NCBI GenBank assembly: GCA_041398005.1
Contig: JAWKVP010000008.1
Coordinates: 89,733-153,732 of the forward strand
Source: JAGREO01 sp020446285
Lineage (GTDB): Bacteria > Pseudomonadota > Alphaproteobacteria > Geminicoccales > Geminicoccaceae
Direction: 5' to 3'
DNA length: 64,000 nucleotides
In this document: positions 34,682-41,896 of the stretch, in pieces
How the letters are laid out: every line of letters starts with the position of its first letter
How positions within the stretch are numbered: the first letter of the stretch is position 1
Position numbers and translations under genes: made by a program
The notes under the pieces: generated by a model
Told to the model about the DNA's origin: nothing
Databases searched by the model: none
Seen by the model: only the letters and a program-made list of their open reading frames with translations

Positions 34682-35491
34682 ATGGCTTTGGCTCACAGAC
34701 CGGATACCGCAGAAAGTCTGGCCGGGCTGCTGAGCGAGCCCCGCCGCCGTCGCATCCTGGAGTGGATCGAGGAGGAGGGATCGGCGAGAGTGCGCGACCT
34801 GGCCGGTGCGTTCGAAGTCTCCGAAGCGACGATCCGCCAGGATCTCGAACGGCTCGAAAGGGAAGGACACGTCACGCGCGAGCATGGCGGCGCGTTCCTG
34901 AATTCGATGCGCGCGCAGGTTCACGGATTTTCACTGCATCATCAGGTGAACATGGACCCCAAGCGCCGGATCGGCGCGCTCGCCGCCTCGCTGGTCGAGG
35001 ATGGCGAGACGATCATTCTGGATGCCGGCACCACGACGACCGAAGTTGCGACCCGCCTCGTGGCGCGCCGGAATCTCACGATCATCACCAACGCCCTCAA
35101 CATCGCGCTCGTCCTGGGCGGCGTGCCGGGGTTTGCGGTGCACATGCCGGGCGGACAGTTCAAGGCGCCGACGCTGAGCCTTTCGGGAGACAAGTCGGTC
35201 GAGTATTTCCGCAACATCTTCGCCGGCAAGCTCTTCCTCGCAACCGCCGGTGTCGCCCTCGACGCCGGGCTGACCTATCCCAGCTTCGCCGACCTCCAGC
35301 TCAAGGAAGCCATGATCAAGGCGGCAAGCCATGTCTATCTCGTGGCCGACTCGACCAAGATCAACCGCTCGTCCTTCACCCGCCTCGGCGCGCTCGAACT
35401 GGTCCAGACCTTCATCACCGACGACGCGATCTCCGATGCCGACGCCAGCGCCTTCGAGGCCCGCGGCATCGAACTCCTCATCGCGCGATAA
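34682..35491 (+). CDS. DeoR-family transcriptional regulator
   Basis: A 269-residue repressor-type regulator. The N-terminal winged helix carries the DeoR signature (RDLAGAFEVSEATIRQDLER, then LEREGHVTREHGGAF), and the C-terminal sugar-phosphate sensing domain includes LDAGTTTTEVATRLVARRN and LVADSTKINRSSFTRLGAL. It is the last gene of the transporter run, 53 bases after the permease, with AAGAAAGG before ATG 34682. It probably represses both operons until a phosphorylated intermediate accumulates. Confidence 0.92.
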   Translation: MALAHRPDTAESLAGLLSEPRRRRILEWIEEEGSARVRDLAGAFEVSEATIRQDLERLEREGHVTREHGGAFLNSMRAQVHGFSLHHQVNMDPKRRIGALAASLVEDGETIILDAGTTTTEVATRLVARRNLTIITNALNIALVLGGVPGFAVHMPGGQFKAPTLSLSGDKSVEYFRNIFAGKLFLATAGVALDAGLTYPSFADLQLKEAMIKAASHVYLVADSTKINRSSFTRLGALELVQTFITDDAISDADASAFEARGIELLIAR

Positions 35492-35545
35492 GGCGTTACC
35501 TGGTCGCGCCGGGGCGGGCGGGTTCGTTCGTTACGGGTGACCGTC

Positions 35546-36064
35546 TCAGTTCCATCGGCCTGATCGGGTGATGGCGCGATCCAGCTGCGAGAGGTTTTCC
35601 TCGATCCGCATGAGTGCTGCCTCGCGGTCGGCGGCGAAATCGTCGCGAGCGAGTTCGTCGATCGACCAGAGCAGGCTCGTCAGCTCCATGCGCATCATGA
35701 GAAGGGTTTCCGAACGGTCGAGGCTCGCCGGATCGCGATAGGTCCGGTTGAGCTCGCCGAGGCGTTCGCCCAGCGCGTCGCCGGCACGGCGGAGATTGGC
35801 AAGCGACACGTTGAAACCGCCATCGGAAATGCCGGCGATATCCATGGGACCGGGCGTGTCCGGTTCCACCGATGCCTTGATGGGCGCAGCCGAAATCTCG
35901 TCGCGCAACACCGCCGTGTGCTCCATCGCACCGCCGAGATCCTGTTTCATCTTGCCGAGCAGCCGCGCCATCTGCGGCGATGCGGCATCCGCAACGCTTG
36001 TCCCGCACACGAGGAGCAGGGCAGGAATGACGAGGAGAGCGAGGATTCTTCCACTGGTCGACAC
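35546..36064 (-). CDS. Small exported protein of unknown function
   Basis: About 172 residues: a signal peptide (SGRILALLVIPALLLVCGTS, cut near VADA) and a helical, charged mature part with many Leu and Arg (for example MRMELTSLLWSIDELARDDF). I do not recognise the family. GTG 36064 gives a normal signal peptide; ATG 36130 would add 22 polar residues and has no ribosome binding site. It is divergent from rpmB and converges with the DeoR gene. Confidence 0.6.
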   Translation of the reverse strand: MSTSGRILALLVIPALLLVCGTSVADAASPQMARLLGKMKQDLGGAMEHTAVLRDEISAAPIKASVEPDTPGPMDIAGISDGGFNVSLANLRRAGDALGERLGELNRTYRDPASLDRSETLLMMRMELTSLLWSIDELARDDFAADREAALMRIEENLSQLDRAITRSGRWN

Positions 36065-36259
36065 GGTTGCGTTCCCGTCATTGGTGGCGTTGGTGACCGA
36101 CGGCTCACCCTTGCACGACGGCCTTAACATTTCGTGAAGAGGCGGTATTTTCGGCGGTGCTTGACGCGGGTTCGTTTGGCGCGTATCAACCGCCTCGATT
36201 TGCGCGGGCCCCGTGGTCCATGCGCTCCGTTTTCTTTGTTCCAGACCGAGGTGATTGAG

Positions 36260-36547
36260 ATGGCGCGGCGTTGCAGCCTCACCGGCAAGGGTGTGCTCAC
36301 CGGAAACAATGTCAGCCACGCGAACAACAGGACGCGTCGGCGCTACCTGCCGAACATCCAGCAACGGCGCCTTTACAGCGAGTCGCTGGGTGAGACCGTT
36401 CGCGTCAAGATCGCGGTCAACACGCTGCGCACCATCGAGAAGAAGGGCGGCATCGACGCTTTCCTGCTCGATGCCAGCGCCGCCGATCTGCCGCCCGTCC
36501 TCGCACGCGTGCGTCGGCGCCTCGAGGCCGCTCGCAAGGCTTCCTGA
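36260..36547 (+). CDS. rpmB: 50S ribosomal protein L28
   Basis: A 95-residue L28 protein starting MARRCSLTGKGVLTGNNVSH, then ANNRTRRRYLPNIQ, as in alphaproteobacteria. GAGGTGAT ends four bases before ATG 36260. It is a single-gene unit with its own terminator. It binds 23S rRNA in the large subunit. Confidence 0.97.
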   Translation: MARRCSLTGKGVLTGNNVSHANNRTRRRYLPNIQQRRLYSESLGETVRVKIAVNTLRTIEKKGGIDAFLLDASAADLPPVLARVRRRLEAARKAS

Positions 36548-36557
36548 GCGGCTTTTT
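36527..36557 (+). terminator. rpmB rho-independent terminator
   Basis: GCCGCTC (36527-36533) and GAGCGGC (36546-36552) form the stem, followed by TTTTT. The upstream arm lies within the last codons of rpmB and the stop codon is in the hairpin. Confidence 0.85.
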
Positions 36558-36649
36558 GTCATGCCGGCCCGTATTGTGGCCGGACGGCGAATGACTTTGC
36601 CCGCCCATGAATGCGCCCGGTTGCCTGTGGCCATACTTGGCCGTCCAGG

Positions 36650-37663
36650 TCATTCCGCTTGATCGGGGAACTGACGGGCAGTGAGGGCCAGGTCGAGCAG
36701 CAGGGTCTCCTGCAACGGGCTGAAATTGTCATCGGACAACAGGGTGGCGACAGGGCGGTCGTCGCCCGTTTTGCGCATGGCGATGGCCTCGAAATTGTCC
36801 ATGCGAACGGGCGAGTGGAGATGGACGAGGCGTTCTGGAACGATCGTGCCCGCCTCCACATCGAGAGATGATGCCGGAAACCGCGACACGCGGGCCTGCC
36901 AGCCGGCGAGGATGCCGAAGCGGCGTTCGAGGACGAAGATCGTCGAGCCGAGGCGATCGGCGCCGGTGACGGCAAATCCGTTGGCCGTTCGATAGGACAG
37001 GAGCGCGGATGCCTCGCCGCTGGTCCGTGAAACGGCACGGCCGTCACCGTGGGTCTCCCCTTCGCTGAAAGCCAGCAGGTCGCCGTTCGGGGAGGTGCAG
37101 AGCCCCTCGATGCCCTCATTCCCGCCAAGATCGCGAAAACCCGTGACATGCCCGGACAGTTCCATCTCCGCCGCGGATCCGGCAAGGTCGAGAACGCGCA
37201 AGGTCCGCTGGTCCTCGAGTGCGATGGTCAGCCGTTGCGCCCCGCCGCCGGCGAGGGCTTCGACATCGAGGCGCGCGTGCCGTATCTCGGGATCGCGGAG
37301 GTCGGCGGCCTGCCAGTTCCTAAGGTCCGAAAGGAGTCCCTGATCGTCGAACACCGGATCGGCGCGGAAGAGCGTTCCCCGGTCGCTGGTGACATGGAGC
37401 CGCCCGTCAAGCCAGACCGCGCCCGAAAGGCCGCCGAAGCGCGGATCCGGCGAGGAGAGCCGGAACGCCCGGTGATCCGCCACGCCCGCAAGCGCGCCAT
37501 GCCGGTCCTCGCCCGAAACGATATCAACCGCGTTCAGCCGCACCTCGATGCGTGCCCAGAAGCCGGCCTGCGCATGAGCCGGGATGAGCAGAAGGGCTGC
37601 AACGAGCAGCATGACGGGCACGCGATGTGGACTGTCGGCCAATGTCTGTTCCCTGTGGTGCAT
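36650..37663 (-). CDS. Exported esterase-like/phytase-like beta-propeller protein
   Basis: A 337-residue periplasmic protein with signal peptide (VPVMLLVAALLLIPAHAQA). The body fits the 'esterase-like activity of phytase' family: FGGLSGAVWLDGRLHVTSDR, DVEALAGGGAQRLTIALEDQ, GIEGLCTSPNGDLLAFSEG and FEAIAMRKTGDDRPVATLLS are characteristic repeated blade segments. The enzymatic activity of the family is not well established. It is divergent from the Liv-like operon with 77 bases between starts, and ends shortly after the rpmB terminator. Confidence 0.82.
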   Translation of the reverse strand: MHHREQTLADSPHRVPVMLLVAALLLIPAHAQAGFWARIEVRLNAVDIVSGEDRHGALAGVADHRAFRLSSPDPRFGGLSGAVWLDGRLHVTSDRGTLFRADPVFDDQGLLSDLRNWQAADLRDPEIRHARLDVEALAGGGAQRLTIALEDQRTLRVLDLAGSAAEMELSGHVTGFRDLGGNEGIEGLCTSPNGDLLAFSEGETHGDGRAVSRTSGEASALLSYRTANGFAVTGADRLGSTIFVLERRFGILAGWQARVSRFPASSLDVEAGTIVPERLVHLHSPVRMDNFEAIAMRKTGDDRPVATLLSDDNFSPLQETLLLDLALTARQFPDQAE

Positions 37664-37740
37664 GGGGTTTTCGGCGGCGGGCGAGGAGTGAGCGGTGCGC
37701 TGGACACCCCTTCACGCCATGGCTATAGAGGCGAAGACGA

Positions 37741-38595
37741 ATGCCGTCATCGGCGATGTGCGATGGCGCCCCCGGGCGGGCCGGACAGGGACCTCCGGCC
37801 TCCCGACATCACCTGACGGGCGAAATCGATGCGGGCTCGACCGGCGCGGACGAGGATAATGCGGGCGAGGATGGTACGGGACGCTTCCCGACGGGTCTTC
37901 TCGTGCGCGTTCCAGCGGAGAGTGGTTTCGCCATCGTGCTATCCGACAGCTTCGACAATCTGACGCCGGAACGGCTTGCAAGCCTCGCCGCCCTCGCTTC
38001 CGCCTTCGCGCTGACCGGGCTTGCCGCACTGCTCGCCCATACCGTGAGCCGTCGCTGGCTCGAACGCAGCGACACCGCCTATGCGCCGTTCATTGCAGCA
38101 GTGGCGGTGATGACGCTCGCATGGCTCGCCTCTGCCTGTATCCGTCTTCTGGGCGCCGACGACAGCGTCGGCATGATGGCGCGCTGGCTCGCGCCGGTTC
38201 TCGGTCTGGCGATTCTCCTTCTCTGGTATCGATCGGCCACCGCTTCCGTATGGCGGGCGCTGCGTGGCAATCCCCGCGGTGTCTGGCTGCTCGGTATTTC
38301 CATTCGAACGGCGACCGGAAGGGCGGTCGGCTACGCGTTTCTGGCCACATTGACCGCCGGCGCCATCCTTGCCTTCGAGCCGCTCCTGCCGCTCGGCTTT
38401 CAGGTCACGGTGACGGCAGCGCTCACGCTGGCGGTCTGGGTGGGACCGCTCGCATCCCTCGTCACGGGGCCCGTTCTTGCCGCCGCGTTCCTGTTTCTGC
38501 CTTTTCAGGCCGGAACCGCAATCGTCGGGATGGGCATCATCCTCCTGCTGGCGCTGGCCGGCATGCTGAAATCGACGGATGGCGAACTTGCCTGA
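37741..38595 (+). CDS. Membrane protein related to LivH-type ABC permeases
   Basis: A 284-residue protein. After about 70 mostly soluble residues come roughly six membrane segments (for example LAALASAFALTGLAALLAHT; FIAAVAVMTLAWLASACIRL; AAAFLFLPFQAGTAIVGMGI). The loop WRALRGNPRGVWLLGISIRT matches the ATPase-contact loop of LivH permeases, but the usual LivH N-terminus is absent. It is the first of four coupled genes; its end overlaps the next gene by 17 bases. GAGG lies nine bases before the ATG; ATG 37756 is an alternative. Confidence 0.7.
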   Translation: MPSSAMCDGAPGRAGQGPPASRHHLTGEIDAGSTGADEDNAGEDGTGRFPTGLLVRVPAESGFAIVLSDSFDNLTPERLASLAALASAFALTGLAALLAHTVSRRWLERSDTAYAPFIAAVAVMTLAWLASACIRLLGADDSVGMMARWLAPVLGLAILLLWYRSATASVWRALRGNPRGVWLLGISIRTATGRAVGYAFLATLTAGAILAFEPLLPLGFQVTVTAALTLAVWVGPLASLVTGPVLAAAFLFLPFQAGTAIVGMGIILLLALAGMLKSTDGELA

Positions 38596-39460
38596 TCGCG
38601 ATCATCCGGCGGTCATCCTGGCATTGCTGCTGTTGCTGCTGGCTCCGGCACTGTTGGCCATACAGGGCGGGCTGGCCGCCGGGGCGGGCCCGCTGCTCCA
38701 TGCTTCAGGCATCATATTGCTGGTGGCCGGAGCCTATTTCGTGCTGGGTCTTGCCGACACGGGCATTCTGGGTTTCGTTGGCGTCATCGCGCTCTGCAGT
38801 CAGGTATCGGGCTGGCTGTTGCCGGGATGGTCGCCGGCGCTGGCGGTGCCTCTTGCCGCCGTGGCGACGGCCCTTCTCGTCATTCTCACCCAGGGCCTGC
38901 CCAAGGTGGTCACGCTCGCTGCCAGTCTCGTCGCGGCCGTTCTCCTGCTGGAAGCGACAAGCGGTGTGCCGCGGGCGACGGTCATCGACATGTCGGGAGT
39001 TGCCGGGCTTTCGGCCGTTGCCGTCGTCGCCCTGCTCGTGCTGCTTGCCCTGTCGCGGTCGATCGCCGCGGATATGCTCAGATTGCGCCTTCTGGATGAT
39101 CAGCGCGCGCGTGCGATCCTGCTCGGTGTGCCGGTGCGCAGATTGCAGCTCGGTCTTGCCGCGGCGGGGGGAGCTGTTGCCGCGATCGGCGCCGTTCTGC
39201 TCGATCGCGTCGGCTGGTCGCCGATTGCCGTCGCTGATGGCGATGCGAGGCTGGTCACGGCACTCGGTGTGGCAGCGGTCATCATGATCGGCGGGCAGGC
39301 GCGGCTCAGCCACCTTCTGATCGTGGCGTTGCCACTGATACTCCTGCCGGCGATCGTCCGCCTCGTCTCCCCCGGCCTGCCCGATCCGACCCTTGCGGTG
39401 GCATTGCTGGGGCTGGCTCTCGCGGTCTGGATCGGCAAGTCGCGCTGGGCAGCCCGATGA
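38579..39460 (+). CDS. Membrane protein related to LivM-type ABC permeases
   Basis: A 293-residue integral membrane protein of about eight segments. The cytoplasmic loop LRLRLLDDQRARAILLGVPV, then RRLQLGLAAAGGAVAAIGAV, matches the LivM coupling region, and GVAAVIMIGGQARLSHLLIV resembles the conserved segment that follows in LivM. Overall it is divergent. Overlaps both neighbours (17 and 4 bases), so the operon is tightly coupled. Confidence 0.72.
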   Translation: MANLPDRDHPAVILALLLLLLAPALLAIQGGLAAGAGPLLHASGIILLVAGAYFVLGLADTGILGFVGVIALCSQVSGWLLPGWSPALAVPLAAVATALLVILTQGLPKVVTLAASLVAAVLLLEATSGVPRATVIDMSGVAGLSAVAVVALLVLLALSRSIAADMLRLRLLDDQRARAILLGVPVRRLQLGLAAAGGAVAAIGAVLLDRVGWSPIAVADGDARLVTALGVAAVIMIGGQARLSHLLIVALPLILLPAIVRLVSPGLPDPTLAVALLGLALAVWIGKSRWAAR

Positions 39461-40248
39461 GCGGCGAGGATCCGGTCCTTCGCCGGGTACGGCTGAGCGT
39501 GGAGGAACTGGCCTTCACACGGGCGTCGGGCGATCTGTTCGGCCCGGTGAGCTTTTCTGTCGATGCGGGCGAGCTTCTTGGTGTGATCGGCCCCACCGGG
39601 AGCGGCAAGAGCGATCTTTTCGATCTTCTGGGCGGACGGCGCATGCCGCGCGGCGGCTCGATCCTGTTCGACGGCCAGCAGATCGAGATGCTCGAGGCTG
39701 ATGCCCGCATGCGGCTGGGTCTCGTTCTTGTCAGCGATCCCGCGCCGGCATTCGCCGATGTTACCGTCTTCGACTGGCTGGCAATGGCCATCCAGCTCGT
39801 CGACCGGTCGCCGCTGCAGCTTCTCCTGCGCGGCCGCAAGGCGCTCGACCAGAGCCAGAGAGGCGACATTGCCGCGATCCTGCAGTTCTGCTCCCTGCAG
39901 GGCGTGGCCAATGAACGGCTTTCCACGCTCACGCCAGCACAGCTCAAGATCACCGAGATCGCCCGCGGGCTTTGCCAGCGTCCCCGTCTGATGCTGCTGC
40001 ACCGGCCCTTTTCGGGGCTGCCGCGCGCACAGCGTCACGATCTCTCGCTGGTGCTCAAGGATATCGCCGCCGAGGCCGTCTCCCTCATGATCGTCGATGA
40101 ACAGCTGGACGTTCTGGGTCCCCTCTGTGACCGGTTTCTCGTTCTTCAGCGCGGACATCTCGTCGCTTCGGGAGCGCTCGAGGATCTCACGGGCAATCAC
40201 GCCGCCATACAGGCCTTCACCGGCAGCTCGCCGAAGGTGGCCGCGTGA
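39457..40248 (+). CDS. Degenerate LivG-like ABC ATPase
   Basis: A 263-residue ABC ATPase-like protein. Walker A is intact (GVIGPTGSGKSDLF, Lys51). The rest of the active site is not: the Q-loop reads LVLVSDPAP, the signature reads LSTLTPAQ, Walker B is LMLLHRPFSGL with His182-Arg183 in place of the magnesium Asp and catalytic Glu, and the switch histidine region reads IVDEQ. Alignment with LivG along the whole length is clear by eye. It may bind ATP but is not expected to hydrolyse it. Confidence 0.85.
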   Translation: MSGEDPVLRRVRLSVEELAFTRASGDLFGPVSFSVDAGELLGVIGPTGSGKSDLFDLLGGRRMPRGGSILFDGQQIEMLEADARMRLGLVLVSDPAPAFADVTVFDWLAMAIQLVDRSPLQLLLRGRKALDQSQRGDIAAILQFCSLQGVANERLSTLTPAQLKITEIARGLCQRPRLMLLHRPFSGLPRAQRHDLSLVLKDIAAEAVSLMIVDEQLDVLGPLCDRFLVLQRGHLVASGALEDLTGNHAAIQAFTGSSPKVAA

Positions 40249-40961
40249 TGACCTACTTCTTGCGGATCGACGGTGTCAGTGCCCGGCCACGGACGGACAT
40301 GCACATGGTCAGGGATGTCAGCATCCGGCTGGTCGAGGGGGGCATCGGCGGGCTTTTCGGCGGATCCCATGCCCACAAGTCGCAGCTTCTCCATCTCATC
40401 GTCGGCACCGAGCCCATCGGTCGCGGCCGCATGGCTCTGGGCAATGTCGACCTGACTCTCGCCTCGCCCGAGGAACGGTCGGCACACGGGATCGCATGCG
40501 CCTGTCAGCATCCGCCGCTTTTTGCCGATCTCTCCGCCGAGAACCATGTGATGCTGGGGCAGGGCGGCCGCAGGATCGACCGCGAGCGCCGCACCTTCCT
40601 GTCCGAACGCCTGCCCGAACTCGAGGAGCTCTGGTCGCTGCGCATGACCTCGCTGGCCCGCCGTGCGCGCCGGGTGGTCGACCTTGCACGCGCCATCGTC
40701 TCGCGCCCCAGACTCCTCCTGATCGACGAGCTTTCGCTCGATCTCGGGGTGGAGCGAGCGGTGGAACTGGTCCGCACGCTCCATCGTGACGGCATGACCC
40801 TGCTCGTCGCCGACCGGTATCCCGATTCGTTGCTGGAACTGTGCGACCAGGTCTGGGTCATGAGTCACGGACGGATCGTGCTGCGCGGTCATCCGCAGGA
40901 TGTCGGCGCGGATGACCGCCTGCGCGCCGCCTGCATCGGCGATCTTCCGCCGCCGCTCTGA
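40248..40961 (+). CDS. Degenerate LivF-like ABC ATPase
   Basis: A 237-residue ABC ATPase-like protein. Walker A is altered to LFGGSHAHKSQLLH (conserved Gly residues replaced, Lys44 kept), the signature is LARRARRVVDLARAI instead of LSGGQ, while Walker B is kept in LLLIDELSLDL (Asp160-Glu161). It thus shows the opposite pattern of loss to its partner. The ATG lies in TGATG, overlapping the stop of the previous gene. A hairpin at 41011 follows. Confidence 0.85.
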   Translation: MTYFLRIDGVSARPRTDMHMVRDVSIRLVEGGIGGLFGGSHAHKSQLLHLIVGTEPIGRGRMALGNVDLTLASPEERSAHGIACACQHPPLFADLSAENHVMLGQGGRRIDRERRTFLSERLPELEELWSLRMTSLARRARRVVDLARAIVSRPRLLLIDELSLDLGVERAVELVRTLHRDGMTLLVADRYPDSLLELCDQVWVMSHGRIVLRGHPQDVGADDRLRAACIGDLPPPL

Positions 40962-41010
40962 GTGCCCGGAAACCGCACGCGCCTGAAGGTGCGTGATGCC
41001 ACAAACACAA

Positions 41011-41036
41011 GGGCCCGCCTCTTTCGAGACGGGCCC
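41011..41036. terminator. Bidirectional terminator between the Liv-like operon and yccA
   Basis: GGGCCCG-c-CTC and GAG-a-CGGGCCC pair with a TTTC loop. On the minus strand the stem is followed by TTGTGTTTGTG, suitable for ending the yccA message; it also lies 50 bases after the plus-strand operon. Confidence 0.75.
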
Positions 41037-41080
41037 GTGCATTCATCGAGCGGCTGAACGATGCCGTCTGCCGGTGGCGA

Positions 41081-41803
41081 TTACTCGCGATTGCCGAACA
41101 GCTGCAGCAGCATCATGAAGAGATTGATGAAGTCGAGATAGAGGCGAAGGGCGCCCATGATCGCACCCTTGGTGACGATGTCACCGCCGGCATATTCGAG
41201 CCCGCCGACATACTCTTCCTTGATCGCCTGGGTGTCATAGGCGGTGAGGCCGACGAACACGAGAACGCCGATCACGCTCACGGCGAACTGGATGGCCGAA
41301 CTGCCGATGAAGATGTTCACGAGACTGGCGATCATGATGCCGATGAGGCCCATGAACAGGAACGAACCGAACTTCGAGAGATCGGTCTTGGTCGTGTAGC
41401 CGTAGAGGCTCATCGCACCGAAGGTCGCGGCCGAGATGAAGAACACCCGGGCGATGCTCTCGCCGGTGAACACGACGAAGATGCTCGCGAGCGACAGGCC
41501 CATGGCCACGGCAAAGGCCCAGAAGGTCATCTGTGCCGCACTGGCGCTCATCTTGCTGGCGCGGGCGCCGAGAAAGAAGATGAAGCCGAGTGGTGCAAGC
41601 ATCACGACCCATTTCAGCGGGGTGCCGAAGATGAGCTGCAGCATGGCCGGGCTCTGGGCGGTGGCGAACGCCGTCAGGCCGGTGATGACGAGGGCGATGC
41701 CCATATAATTGTAGACCGACAGCATGTAGCTGCGCAGTCCCTCATCCAGACGCTCGGCTGAAAGACCGGCCGGCGCCGAAACGGTTCTGGAACGAAGATC
41801 CAT
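41081..41803 (-). CDS. Bax inhibitor-1/YccA family membrane protein
   Basis: A 240-residue protein with seven membrane segments. Recognisable parts: YNYMGIALVITGLTAFATAQ, SLYGYTTKTDLSKFGSFLFM and the C-terminal AYDTQAIKEEYVGG with conserved acidic residues. Family members act as pH-sensitive calcium leak channels (YetJ) or modulate the FtsH protease (YccA); which applies here is unknown. Single gene with its own terminator. Confidence 0.92.
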   Translation of the reverse strand: MDLRSRTVSAPAGLSAERLDEGLRSYMLSVYNYMGIALVITGLTAFATAQSPAMLQLIFGTPLKWVVMLAPLGFIFFLGARASKMSASAAQMTFWAFAVAMGLSLASIFVVFTGESIARVFFISAATFGAMSLYGYTTKTDLSKFGSFLFMGLIGIMIASLVNIFIGSSAIQFAVSVIGVLVFVGLTAYDTQAIKEEYVGGLEYAGGDIVTKGAIMGALRLYLDFINLFMMLLQLFGNRE

Positions 41804-41896
41804 CGAGTTGTCCCTCCAAAGACATCATCACGGATGGTCGGTTTCGCTATACGATATGGGACCGGAACAGTCCTGATCAAGATCGAATCGTGTTGA

